In this document: piece after piece, positions 1 to 8,504 of the stretch
How positions within the stretch are numbered: the first letter of the stretch is position 1
How the letters are laid out: every line of letters starts with the position of its first letter
NCBI GenBank assembly: GCA_026693085.1
Contig: JAPLNB010000383.1
Location: forward strand, 1 to 49,255
DNA: 49,255 nucleotides
DNA from: Planctomycetota bacterium
GTDB lineage: Bacteria > Planctomycetota > Phycisphaerae > Tepidisphaerales > Tepidisphaeraceae
Reading direction: 5' to 3'
Program-made: the position numbers and the translations under genes
The notes under the pieces: generated by a model
What the model saw: the letters and a program-made list of their open reading frames with translations, nothing else
Told to the model about the DNA's origin: nothing
The model's database searches: none

Positions 1-31
1 TGGTGTTGATTTGTGGAAATATCATCGTGAT

Positions 32-235
32 ATGATCACGATCGTGTATCTGCGTACCGTCAAAGTCCCCTCCTCCAGCGGCAAGATCAACGAGTACGTC
101 CGCCTCGTCGAGGCCTACCGCCAGGACGGCAAAGTCAAGCAACGCGTGGTGGCCGACCTGGGACGCAAGGATGTGCTGGCCGCGCTGCTGCCCCAGTTGC
201 AGCGCCTGCTCCGGGGCGATGATGCCATTGTTTGA
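32..235 (+). pseudogene. IS1634-type transposase N-terminal remnant
   Basis: The 67-residue reading frame from the ATG has the start typical of IS1634-family DDE transposases: an RTVKVPSSSGK segment, then EYVRLVEAYRQDGKVKQR and a DLGRKD motif. Family members usually run to 500 or more residues, but this frame stops after about 67 and no continuation follows, so only the non-catalytic N-terminus remains. A TTG at 11 could extend the frame, but the ATG at 32 fits the homologous start better. It lies next to a second transposase fragment on the opposite strand. Family assignment is from remembered motifs. Confidence 0.6.
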
Positions 236-269
236 CCTTCCCCAATCCCAACTGGCGCGTTTCGGTTCC

Positions 270-686
270 TCATTGCGGGTAGACTCCCGCGGAAAAGGAA
301 TCGATCATGGCCGAACTATCGTCCCAGTCTTCTTCATTCAAAGGCTCTGCTCTTTCTTCCGTCCCGCCGGCCGTCCCGCGGCCCGTCGCGATGCCGGCGA
401 TTCCCGATGCCAGGTCGAGCATGTCCGCGTTGAAATAGTGGTTGCAGTGGAGACAGCGGTGCTGGGAGTAGGTCACGTGCAGGTCGCGTGGGCGGCCGCT
501 GAGGGGGTCGCCCAAGTCGTGCAGGGTGCGTTGTGCGGTGCGCAGGCGATAGGCGCTGCGCTGGCACTTGGGACAGGGGCGGCGGGGGTAGTTGCGTGCA
601 CGTTGGATGATGCGAGCGGCGGGCAGGTCTTCGATCCGCTGCACCCCTTCGGTGGCATCGGGGAGATAGATTCCGGGTCCAGGCAT
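270..686 (-). pseudogene. Zinc-ribbon N-terminal fragment of a transposase
   Basis: The 138-residue frame carries a zinc ribbon (CPKC, then CLHC about 40 residues later) around a segment reading AYRLRTAQRTLHDLGD. This resembles the N-terminal DNA-binding part of transposases common in planctomycetes. After NADMLDLA the sequence becomes low-complexity (Gly, Thr, Arg) and ends without a DDE domain, suggesting truncation or frameshift. The ATG at 686 was chosen because the 20 residues upstream look non-coding. It could instead be a small free-standing zinc-ribbon protein. Confidence 0.45.
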
Positions 687-786
687 GGCGGCGGCCTCCG
701 TGCTTAAGCCTCGGACACTATCGTCCGCAATCCGCCCATGCCTCAAATGATCTCTGTAACGGTGCTATAGACTCATTTCCCCGTTT

Positions 787-2235
787 TTATTTCCTCGCCA
801 GATCGAAGAACCCGATCAGGTACAAGAACCGGTTCTGGTTCAAGACCGGCACGTGCATGTCCAGTGCCCTGGTTCGAATATCATCATACGCCGTCATCGC
901 CTTCGTCGCCTTCTCCATCTGGAACTGGGCAATCGGATCGTCCTTGAGCTGATCCGACGTGTACTGCGGAATCGTCGGCTCCTTGCCCATCACCACGAAG
1001 TCCGTATCGATCGTGACTTCTTCGACCAGCGCCCCGCCCCACTGCGCGATCAGGCGTTTGACGATTTCGGCTTCCGCGGTCGTGGCCACACTGTTCTGGT
1101 CGATGTCAAAATCCCCGTACACCTTGAACTTCAGCTTCGCATTGGGATCGTAGATCAGGTTCGCGATCAGGTCCCCCTCGACGATTTGCTGACCCTGCTG
1201 CAGCTTGACAACGCGGCACTCGCTGCTCCTTGCGCCCACGCGCGTCACCTCCAGCGATCCCTTGCCCTGCGGCAGATCGTCCGCCGCCGTGTTTGTTGTC
1301 TTTGGGATCCCCAGTTCGCGGTCATAGATCTGGAAGGTCATGCCCGGGGTGATCTGCTGGCCGAGCCCAATGTCGATATACGCCACATCGTTGCGCCCGA
1401 CCTGGGCGACCTTTCCGTCGGCACGGCGGATGATCGAGTCGGCCACGTTCTGCGGGCGATACCGGTCCATCTTCGCCACCAGCGTTCGGACCTCTGCTTG
1501 CAGCTTCTTGACCTCGCCGTCCTTCAGGCCCATCTGCGACTTGGCATCGTCGTCCGCCTTGCGCGCCTTCTCGACCGTGTCGACCAGGTTTTTTTCGAGG
1601 TTCTTCAGCAGGTCGTCCTTCGACTGGCGATACGCCGCCGTCTGCGCCGAAGCCGTCGTCGCCTCGGTCTTGGCTGCCTCCAGGTTCTTCTTGTGCTCGG
1701 TCATCTCCGCCAGGGAGCTCTCAACCTGCTTCTTCATCTGGTCGGTGTTGCTGGCCAGTTGCCCCTTCAACTGATTCGCGCCCGACTGCTGCTGCAACAC
1801 TGCATCGGTCAACACGCCGATCGCGCCCGCCAGCGAGGTTCCCGGCACGGGCACGCCCACCGCCTTGAGCCGGTCGTTGGCCGTCTGTATCACCTGGCTC
1901 GCCGCCTCCAGCGCCTCCGCTCCGCCCATCGACTGCCCCACCAGCTTCGTCGTCAGCGCGTTCCGCTGCGATATCAGAATGTCAAACACCGTGCGGCTCC
2001 GGTACTCGGGCTGGTTCCGGACCGCTGCGACGTCCTTGTAATCAGGCCCCGACATCTCCCCCTCGGTAATCGCCTCCTGATACAGCCTCGTCAGCCGCAC
2101 CAACTTCTGTTCTTTGTCCTTGTCATCAATCCCCTTCACCACCGCAAAGATCGCGGCGATGAAAAACAACACTACAAAAACCACCAACGCCGTGATGAGT
2201 CCGCCTCGGGACCCAGGTTGACTGACAGCGGCCAT
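787..2235 (-). CDS. Membrane-anchored coiled-coil protein with BRCT-like C-terminus
   Basis: A 482-residue protein. It has one N-terminal membrane segment at about residues 13-33, then a long charged helical region (about 150-255) rich in Lys, Glu and Gln that probably forms a coiled coil. A beta-rich part follows (DVAYIDIGLGQQITPGMTF), resembling domains that place a small barrel after a coiled coil. Near the C-terminus, VYGDFDIDQ...RLIAQWGGALVEE...DFVVMG has the spacing and Gly-Gly pair of a BRCT-like fold; this is inference from pattern only. GGGAGA lies 7 bases before the ATG. The gene is divergent from polA. Function is unknown; an envelope-associated structural role is possible. Confidence 0.7.
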   Translation of the reverse strand: MAAVSQPGSRGGLITALVVFVVLFFIAAIFAVVKGIDDKDKEQKLVRLTRLYQEAITEGEMSGPDYKDVAAVRNQPEYRSRTVFDILISQRNALTTKLVGQSMGGAEALEAASQVIQTANDRLKAVGVPVPGTSLAGAIGVLTDAVLQQQSGANQLKGQLASNTDQMKKQVESSLAEMTEHKKNLEAAKTEATTASAQTAAYRQSKDDLLKNLEKNLVDTVEKARKADDDAKSQMGLKDGEVKKLQAEVRTLVAKMDRYRPQNVADSIIRRADGKVAQVGRNDVAYIDIGLGQQITPGMTFQIYDRELGIPKTTNTAADDLPQGKGSLEVTRVGARSSECRVVKLQQGQQIVEGDLIANLIYDPNAKLKFKVYGDFDIDQNSVATTAEAEIVKRLIAQWGGALVEEVTIDTDFVVMGKEPTIPQYTSDQLKDDPIAQFQMEKATKAMTAYDDIRTRALDMHVPVLNQNRFLYLIGFFDLARK

Positions 2236-2379
2236 GCAGAATCTCCCAAAAAGGTGCGAGAATCTAAGTTGCAGCGTTCGCCCGCAGAGCCTTACTCTAC
2301 CTGTGGATGCGTCCGCCGGTCAAGTAATCCGCACCTCTCTCACTCTCCAATCTCTGTTTCCCCGCTTCCTCCTCTTCCT

Positions 2380-2388
2380 TGTTATACT
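2380..2388 (+). promoter_or_regulatory. Extended -10 promoter candidate for polA
   Basis: TGT followed by TATACT matches an extended -10 element (TG-N-TATAAT with one mismatch). It ends 15 bases before the polA ATG, which would give a leader of roughly ten bases. No Shine-Dalgarno sequence precedes that ATG, consistent with near-leaderless initiation. No good -35 hexamer is visible. Pattern-based only. Confidence 0.35.
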
Positions 2389-2403
2389 TAACTAACCACG
2401 AAT

Positions 2404-5253
2404 ATGCCCAAATCCTTCTACATCATCGACGGCCATGCCCAGATCTTCCGCGCCTACTACGCCCCCTTCCGCGAGCTGACCAGCCCTGCCGGCGAACCCA
2501 CCAAGGCCACCTTTGTTTTCACCCAGTGGCTGCTGAACCTCATCGCCAACCGTAAACCCGATTACCTTGCCATGGCGATCGACACCGGCACCGCCAACGT
2601 CTTCCGCACCAAGCTGTTCCCTGAATACAAAGCCAACCGCACCGCCACACCCGATGACCTGATTCCCCAGGAACAACGCATTGTCCGCATTGTCCGCGAC
2701 GCCGGCATCCCCGTCTTCGCCCACAGCGGCTTCGAAGCCGACGACCTCATCGCCACCATGGCCCGCCATCTTTGTGACCAGGATTACGAAGTCTTTATCG
2801 TTTCCAAGGATAAAGACCTCCGCCAGCTCCTCTCTCCCTGCATCAAGATGTACGACATGCAGACCGGCGATGTCATCGACATTGCGAGAATGGAAGAGAT
2901 CTGTGGCTACTCCCCAGAAGAAGCCGTCGAAGTCCAAACCCTCACCGGCGATTCCACCGACAACGTCCCCGGCATCCCGGGCGTCGGCGAAAAAACCGCT
3001 GCCAAGCTCATCAAGAAGTACGGCTCAGCCGATGCCGTTCTCCATCACCTCGACGAACTCACCCCCAAGCTCCGCGAGAACTTTGAAAAAAACGCCCACA
3101 TCCTCCCTCGCACCCGCCAACTCGTCACCCTCAGATCCGACGTCGACATCGGCGGATTCACGCCCGAATCCTGCGCCTTCGCCGGCTTGAATGCCGATGC
3201 CCTCCGCCCCCACCTTGCCGAACTCGGCTTCACCACGCTCCTCAAACGCCTGGACACCCTCCCGACAAAAACCGGGACGGGGACGGTTTTTTCAGCTCCT
3301 GCGACAAAAACCGGGACGGGGACGGTTTTTTCAGCTCCTGATAGCACAATCGCTACGGAGCCGCGCTCTCCGCTGGCCTTCGCCGACTCCCTGTTTCGCC
3401 TGCCATCGCCCGACCCAGCTCCCGCCGCCCCCTCCACTTCCACCGACTGCAACTACTGCCTCATCAACACCCCCGACGCCTTTGCCAAGTTCCTCAAGAA
3501 CATCAAATCGCGGAGGATTTTCGCCTTCGACACCGAAACCGACGCCCTTGGCGCCATGCGTTCCAACCTCATCGGCATGAGCTTCTCCTGGCAACCCGGT
3601 GCCGGCTACTACCTCCCCGTCCGTGGCCCTTCCGGCTCCACAATCCTCGACCCCGACAAAGTCCTGCCCGCCCTCAAACCCATCCTCGAAGACCCAGACA
3701 TCAAAAAGATAGGCCACAATATAAAATACGACCTGCTTGTCATGCGCAACGCCGGGATCAACCTCCGCGGCATCGAACTGGATACCATGATCGCTGCCTT
3801 CCTGCTGGACTCCGGCCGAATGCTCTACGGCATCGACCGCCTCGCCTTCGACCTGCTCAACTTCCGCAAGATCGCCACGGACGAGCTCATCGGCAAGGGC
3901 AAATCACAGATCGGCATGGACCGGGTCGGCCTCGAGCAGGTCGCGCGCTATGCTGCCGAAGACGCCGACATCACCTTTCGTCTGGCCGAACTCCTCCGCC
4001 CCAAATTCGCCGAAATCCCCGCCATTCAGAAACTCAACGACACCCTCGAGGTTCCCCTCATCGACGTTCTGGCCGAAATGGAATTCAACGGCATCGCCAT
4101 CAACCCCGCCATCCTCAAAGAGCAATCCGAAGTCCTCTCCGAGCGTGCCGCAGAGCTTCGGAAACAAATCCTCGACGCGGCCGGCTGCGACTTCAACCCC
4201 GACTCCCCCAGACAGCTTGCCGAGATCCTTTTCACCAAGCTCGGCCTCCGCGTCATCAAGCGCAACAAGACGGGCCCATCCACCGACGTCGAAGTCCTCG
4301 AAAAACTCGCCGCCGACCACAAGGTCCCCCGCCTCATCCTCGAATATCGGTCGCTCGTCAAACTCATCAACACCTATCTCGACAACCTCACCGACTTCGT
4401 CAACCCCAGGACTCACCGCATCCACGCCAGCTTCAACCAGACCGGCGCCGCCACCGGGCGGCTCTCCTGCTCCGGTCCCAACCTCCAGAACATTCCCATC
4501 AGAACCGACGAAGGCGCCCGCATCCGGTCCGCTTTCGTCCCCGCCGACCCGCAGCACAACGTGCTGCTCACCGCCGACTATTCGCAGATCGAACTCCGCA
4601 TCCTCGCCCACTACACCTCCGAGCCCGCGCTCGTTGTCGCCTTTGAAAACGACGAAGACATTCACGCCGCCGTCGCCGCCGAGGTTTTCGCCGTCCCACT
4701 CGGCCAAGTCACCAAGGCCCAACGATCCCAGGCCAAGATCGTCAACTTCGGCATCATCTACGGCGTCAGCGCCGCTGGCCTCGCCCGGCGTATCGATGGC
4801 ATGTCGGTTTCCGCCGCCACCAACCTCATCGCCGCCTACAACAAGCGCTTTCCCTCGATCCAGAGATTCATGCTCGAGTGCGTCCAAAACGCCCAAACCT
4901 TCGGCTACGTCGAAACCATCCTCGGCCGCCGCCGCCAGATCCCCGAACTCAAAAGCCCCGTCCTCTCCCAGCGCAACGCCGGCGAGCGCATGGCCATCAA
5001 CTCCGTGATCCAAGGCTCCGCCGCCGACCTGATCAAAATCGCCATGCTCAACATCCACCGCCGCCTCAAATCCGAGAACCACCCCAGCAAGATGCTGCTC
5101 CAGGTCCACGACGAACTTGTCTTCGAGACCCCGAAAACCGCCGTCGAATCCGAGTCGAACATGATCCGCGAGGAAATGTGCCGCGCGATGACCCTCAAAG
5201 TCCCCCTGACGGTAGGCATCGCCTCCGGCCAAAACTGGCAGGAAGGCAAATAG
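2404..5253 (+). CDS. polA: DNA polymerase I
   Basis: 949 residues; replication and repair polymerase that fills gaps and removes RNA primers. All three domains are present. The 5'-nuclease domain (about 1-285) has the FRTKLFPEYKANR helix, GFEADDLIA, SKDKDLRQL and a helix-hairpin-helix (GIPGVGEKTAAKL). The 3'-5' exonuclease keeps Exo I (D376, E378), Exo II (GHNIKYD) and Exo III (YAAEDAD), so proofreading is probably active. The polymerase domain has motif A (DYSQIELR, D725), motif B (KIVNFGIIYG) and motif C (QVHDELVFE, D903). It is slightly longer than the E. coli enzyme because of a linker containing a tandem 13-residue repeat (TKTGTGTVFSAP twice) encoded by the 39-bp repeat at 3263-3340. Confidence 0.98.
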   Translation: MPKSFYIIDGHAQIFRAYYAPFRELTSPAGEPTKATFVFTQWLLNLIANRKPDYLAMAIDTGTANVFRTKLFPEYKANRTATPDDLIPQEQRIVRIVRDAGIPVFAHSGFEADDLIATMARHLCDQDYEVFIVSKDKDLRQLLSPCIKMYDMQTGDVIDIARMEEICGYSPEEAVEVQTLTGDSTDNVPGIPGVGEKTAAKLIKKYGSADAVLHHLDELTPKLRENFEKNAHILPRTRQLVTLRSDVDIGGFTPESCAFAGLNADALRPHLAELGFTTLLKRLDTLPTKTGTGTVFSAPATKTGTGTVFSAPDSTIATEPRSPLAFADSLFRLPSPDPAPAAPSTSTDCNYCLINTPDAFAKFLKNIKSRRIFAFDTETDALGAMRSNLIGMSFSWQPGAGYYLPVRGPSGSTILDPDKVLPALKPILEDPDIKKIGHNIKYDLLVMRNAGINLRGIELDTMIAAFLLDSGRMLYGIDRLAFDLLNFRKIATDELIGKGKSQIGMDRVGLEQVARYAAEDADITFRLAELLRPKFAEIPAIQKLNDTLEVPLIDVLAEMEFNGIAINPAILKEQSEVLSERAAELRKQILDAAGCDFNPDSPRQLAEILFTKLGLRVIKRNKTGPSTDVEVLEKLAADHKVPRLILEYRSLVKLINTYLDNLTDFVNPRTHRIHASFNQTGAATGRLSCSGPNLQNIPIRTDEGARIRSAFVPADPQHNVLLTADYSQIELRILAHYTSEPALVVAFENDEDIHAAVAAEVFAVPLGQVTKAQRSQAKIVNFGIIYGVSAAGLARRIDGMSVSAATNLIAAYNKRFPSIQRFMLECVQNAQTFGYVETILGRRRQIPELKSPVLSQRNAGERMAINSVIQGSAADLIKIAMLNIHRRLKSENHPSKMLLQVHDELVFETPKTAVESESNMIREEMCRAMTLKVPLTVGIASGQNWQEGK
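3263..3340 (+). repeat. Tandem 2 x 39-bp REP-like hairpin inside polA
   Basis: Two identical 39-bp units occupy 3263-3301 and 3302-3340. Each contains the arms aaaaaccg and cggttttt around a 9-base loop (ggacgggga), so each can form a hairpin. The unit is a multiple of three, so the polA frame stays open and gains 13 residues per copy. The insertion sits in the linker between the 5'-nuclease and 3'-5' exonuclease domains. The composition resembles REP-type palindromes usually found between genes. Confidence 0.85.
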
Positions 5254-5266
5254 GCTCGCCTGCTTT

Positions 5267-5297
5267 GCGGTGCCCCGCAGGGCCACACCGCCTTTTT
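5267..5297 (+). terminator. Rho-independent terminator after polA
   Basis: GCGGTG pairs with CACCGC across a GC-rich loop that can itself pair (GCCC/GGGC). The stem is followed by CTTTTT. It lies 14 bases past the polA stop, in the convergent gap before the SdrD-like gene. Confidence 0.5.
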
Positions 5298-5333
5298 GTT
5301 CCCCCCCCGCAACAATCCATCCCATCCATCGTC

Positions 5334-5357
5334 TCCATCTAGCGAAGGAGCAGGAAA
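5334..5357 (+). repeat. 24-bp direct repeat, copy 1
   Basis: This 24-base string recurs exactly at 7211-7234, where it supplies the ribosome-binding site (GAAGGAG) and first start base of the first aldo/keto-reductase gene. Here it lies in the convergent gap with AGG in place of ATG and no gene following. The two copies bracket the SdrD-like gene. Confidence 0.8.
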
Positions 5358-5407
5358 GGGCCGACCGCAGAGGTCGACCCTTCACACCAACTCTTATTTC
5401 AATTTGC

Positions 5408-6979
5408 CTATCTGAACAGGTCCTTCAGCTTCTTTACCGCTGCCCCCAGCTTGGCGATCAATCCCCCGTTGTCCGCCGAGATCAGCCGCTCCTGGGGCGA
5501 GTAGAAGATGTTGCTGCACTTGGGCCCAAACTGCGTCAGCACCGACCCCAGCACAAAGTCCACCTGGAAGTTGCCGTCCGGCATCTTCACCCTCAGCGCG
5601 TTGCTGTACCGGCCCGGCCCAAACACCTGCGACTGGCTGTCAAAGACCTTCTGCAGCATGGCCTCGGCCACCACGAATACCGGACTCGGCGCCGTGTAGC
5701 TCACCAGCGACAAGGGCAGCGACATTCCCTTCTTCACCGTGAAACTCGCCTCCACCAGATCGCCGGTGTGCACCTTGTTGCGCAGGTCCCATACCCGCTT
5801 CACACCGTTGATCAGGTAGCTGACATCCTTCAGGCCCCACCGCTCGATCTTCTTGTACCCCGCGAAGTCCAGATTCTCCGCCCCCACGCCCTTAGTCGCA
5901 TGCACCGTGTAGTAGCACGACGTCACCGGCGCCGTCCGGACGTACTTGCACGGCATCATCGCCTTCACAAAGTATGCTCCCGCCTCAAGGCCCCCGAACG
6001 AATACGCCCCGGTCACCGCGTCGCTTTTCGTCTGAGCAACCGGCTCATACTCGCGTTTGTCCAGCATGCCGTTGCCGTTCGCGTCCTTGAACAGCTTGAC
6101 CTTTAACCCGCCGAGCGTCTTGTCATCCGCATAGGTCAGCCCGTCGCCCGTCACATCCTCGAACGTCCGGCCCGAGATCGTGATGGTCTGGACCGGCGGG
6201 ATCACCGGCGGCGTCACCGGCGTAATGTCCACGAAGTTGTTGTCGACCCCTTCAAGCCCCACCGCCACTGAGATGTCCGTGATCTGATTCTCCCCCGCCG
6301 TCCCCAACTGCGTCCCCACGGTCACGGCGGCTTCGCCATAACCGGTCGGCTGGGTCTCCGTGATGGCATAGGTCCCCGGGCGAAGCTCCCTGAAGGCGTA
6401 AGCTCCCTCGGCGTCTGTCGTGGCCGGCAGTTGCACCGCCTGCCCCCGATCATTCGTGCCGCTGAGCGTGAGCACCACGCCCGGCAGCGGTTGCCTGCTC
6501 GCAGGATCGGCGTCAGCAGTCGCAATCACATAGACAAACCCCGCCACGCTCGACGGAATGATGTCTGCAAAGTCGTTCCCGTTGAGCACCGTGTTATCAT
6601 CGACGACGCTCACCGTCTTCTGGTTCGATCCGCCGACCGAATCCAGATACCCTCCCGGCCGCGTCTGCATCAGAACATACTCGCCTTTCGGTACATGGTC
6701 GAAGCTGTAGGCGCCGTTGTCATCGGTTGTCGCGCTGGCCGGCAACGTCGTCGTCGGTGGAACGCTCTGCAACGTTACCGTGACGTACATGATGCCCGGC
6801 TCGCCATCATTCAGGACGCCATTGTCGTTCGAGTCCATGAACACGGTGCCCGCAATCGCACTGAGCAGACATCGCCCTTCCAGTGGCTCAACCAGGTTGG
6901 GAATGACATGACGTGCCGCCACGCCGACAGAAATACCGCCTCGATGCGACCCGATGCCTTTTTTGCGGAGCGTTCTCAC
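5408..6979 (-). CDS. Secreted SdrD B-like repeat protein with LEPR-XLL-like motif
   Basis: 523 residues from the GTG at 6979, chosen because AAGGAGGT lies just upstream; a more distal GTG at 7021 lacks this. Near the N-terminus, VEPLEGRCLLSA matches the LEPR-XLL motif seen at the start of planctomycete exported proteins. Three SdrD B-like/carboxypeptidase-regulatory beta-sandwich repeats follow at about residues 42-135, 137-255 and 265-355, recognisable by DSNDNGVLNDGEPG, DANGNGMLDKREYE and the repeated GAYSF...L.PG.Y pattern. Such domains usually bind calcium and act as stalks. The last 170 residues match nothing I recognise. Probably a cell-surface or extracellular protein. No operon partner on its strand. 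Confidence 0.75.
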   Translation of the reverse strand: MRTLRKKGIGSHRGGISVGVAARHVIPNLVEPLEGRCLLSAIAGTVFMDSNDNGVLNDGEPGIMYVTVTLQSVPPTTTLPASATTDDNGAYSFDHVPKGEYVLMQTRPGGYLDSVGGSNQKTVSVVDDNTVLNGNDFADIIPSSVAGFVYVIATADADPASRQPLPGVVLTLSGTNDRGQAVQLPATTDAEGAYAFRELRPGTYAITETQPTGYGEAAVTVGTQLGTAGENQITDISVAVGLEGVDNNFVDITPVTPPVIPPVQTITISGRTFEDVTGDGLTYADDKTLGGLKVKLFKDANGNGMLDKREYEPVAQTKSDAVTGAYSFGGLEAGAYFVKAMMPCKYVRTAPVTSCYYTVHATKGVGAENLDFAGYKKIERWGLKDVSYLINGVKRVWDLRNKVHTGDLVEASFTVKKGMSLPLSLVSYTAPSPVFVVAEAMLQKVFDSQSQVFGPGRYSNALRVKMPDGNFQVDFVLGSVLTQFGPKCSNIFYSPQERLISADNGGLIAKLGAAVKKLKDLFR

Positions 6980-7210
6980 AGGACCTCCTTGATTACCTTC
7001 TGACGCTCCGGCTTTGGTCACGTCGGCTCGTGACTCAGCTCACTCAGGGTATACAATACGTCGCGATGGACAGCAAACTGCTCCTTCAATTTCACCCTCC
7101 ACGCCCAAATCCCCAGGCTCGAAATACGGCCATTATCAATGGACTATTCTGTCCTTTGACCTCATAATACGCCGATAATGTCCAGGGTTGTGCACCGTGT
7201 AGCCGCCATG

Positions 7211-7234
7211 TCCATCTAGCGAAGGAGCAGGAAA
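7211..7234 (+). repeat. 24-bp direct repeat, copy 2 (start region of first AKR gene)
   Basis: Exact copy of 5334-5357. This copy contains the GAAGGAG ribosome-binding site and the first base of the ATG at 7234, so it is the functional copy. Confidence 0.8.
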
Positions 7235-8334
7235 TGTCCGACCAGCAGATTTCTCGCCGTGAATTCGTCCAAAGCACCGCCGTCGCCGCCGCCGCTCTTG
7301 CCGCAGGCGCTGGCTTCCATACCATCGCCCGCGCCGAAGATCTCCCCGACATCAAAAGAACCCGCTCCTACAACCCCGACATGGAATACCGCCGACTTGG
7401 CAAGACCAACGCCTGGGTTTCCGCCGTCTGCATGGGCGGCCACTGGAAACGCGTCGACACCGCGATCAAAGGCTCGCAAAAAGTCGAGTACTCGCAGCCC
7501 ACCGGCGACGAGAAGATCCGGTTCGCCCAAAACCGCCACGACATCGTCTCGTGCTGCATCGACCACGGCATCAACCTGATCGACGCCTGCACCGGGGGGG
7601 AAGTCATGGCCTACGCCGCTGCACTCAAAGGCCGCCGCGACAAGATGTTCCTGAACTACTCCTGGTACGAGAAAGAAATGCGTTTCGCCGAATGGCGAAG
7701 CACCCCGAAACTCCTCCAATCGCTTGATGAAGGCCTCAAAGAAGCAGGACTCGAATACGTAGACCTCTGGCGAATTACCTGCCACGAAAAAGGCAGCAGC
7801 CACACCGAAGCTGAAACGGAAGGCTTCATCAAGGCCCTCGAATCCGCCCGAAAAGCCGGCAAGTGCCGCTTCACCGGCATCTCCACCCACGACCGCCCCT
7901 GGATCAAGAAGATGGTCGAGAAGTATGGCGAGGCGCTCCAGGTCATCGTCACCCCCTACACCGCCGACTCCAAGGTCCTCCCCACCGACTCCGTCTTCGA
8001 AGCCGTCAAGAAGTGTGATGTCGGCGTCCTGGGCATCAAACCGTTCGCCTCCAACTCGCTGTTCAAAGGCAGCAGCCGCCTGGACGACCCCAACGCCGCC
8101 GAAGACGACAAACGCGCTCGGCTGGCCATCCGCTATATCCTCTGCAACCCCGCGATCACCGCTCCGATCCCCGGGCTGATCAACCAGCACCAGGTCGAGA
8201 ACGTGGTCGCCGCCGTCAAGGAAAGCCGCCAGCTCGCCCGCTCCGAAAAAGCCGAATTAGACGCCGCAGGCAAGGAAATGTGGGCCCGTCTTCCCGAAGA
8301 CTACCAATGGCTCAAGGATTGGCGCCACGTATAA
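7234..8334 (+). CDS. Tat-exported aldo/keto-reductase-fold protein 1
   Basis: 366 residues. The N-terminus has a twin-arginine signal (SRREFVQS) with an Ala-rich stretch and likely cleavage after ARA, so it is exported folded. The body is a TIM-barrel aldo/keto reductase: EYRRLGKTNAWVSAVCMGG start, HGINLIDAC after the third strand, and the C-terminal cofactor region GVLGIKPFASNSLF...AITAPIPGLIN. Of the canonical Asp-Tyr-Lys-His tetrad only the Asp (LIDAC) is evident. The Tyr-Gly position, the strand-4 Lys (here LNYSW) and the His (here WRITC) are replaced. Conventional reductase activity is therefore doubtful. GAAGGAG precedes the ATG. A close paralogue follows 170 bp downstream, then a tetraheme cytochrome. 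Confidence 0.85.
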   Translation: MSDQQISRREFVQSTAVAAAALAAGAGFHTIARAEDLPDIKRTRSYNPDMEYRRLGKTNAWVSAVCMGGHWKRVDTAIKGSQKVEYSQPTGDEKIRFAQNRHDIVSCCIDHGINLIDACTGGEVMAYAAALKGRRDKMFLNYSWYEKEMRFAEWRSTPKLLQSLDEGLKEAGLEYVDLWRITCHEKGSSHTEAETEGFIKALESARKAGKCRFTGISTHDRPWIKKMVEKYGEALQVIVTPYTADSKVLPTDSVFEAVKKCDVGVLGIKPFASNSLFKGSSRLDDPNAAEDDKRARLAIRYILCNPAITAPIPGLINQHQVENVVAAVKESRQLARSEKAELDAAGKEMWARLPEDYQWLKDWRHV

Positions 8335-8353
8335 CGGTACTGACCTCCTTCTG

Positions 8354-8377
8354 CCTCTCCCGGCGTACCGGGAGAGG
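8354..8377. repeat. Perfect 10-bp-stem hairpin between the AKR genes
   Basis: cctctcccgg pairs exactly with ccgggagagg across a cgta loop. No T-run follows, so it looks more like a dispersed REP-type palindrome or processing site than a standard terminator. An imperfect version lies after the second AKR gene at 9609-9634. Confidence 0.6.
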
Positions 8378-8413
8378 GTGGGCGTGAGGGCCTACTTATT
8401 CCTCTTCGTCAGG

Positions 8414-8463
8414 GGTCATTGGGTCATTGATTAGACATTCGGATTTCGTCATTCGTCATTGAT
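8414..8463. repeat. Degenerate gtcattg-type short repeats
   Basis: The gap between the two AKR genes contains several irregular copies of gtcatt/acatt (ggtcattgggtcattg, then cgtcattcgtcattg). Low-complexity filler of unknown role; no gene is present. Confidence 0.5.
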
Positions 8464-8504
8464 TTGAGTTTCGCGTTTCCGCTCTCTGTTGTAAGGAGCC
8501 ACAC

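Noticed and set aside
853..2391. 512-codon plus-strand open frame
   Set aside because: Antisense to the membrane-anchored coiled-coil protein; Arg/Leu/His-rich translation typical of a shadow.
3904..5385. 493-codon minus-strand open frame
   Set aside because: Antisense to the polA polymerase domain; Gly/Asp/Val-rich composition without motifs.
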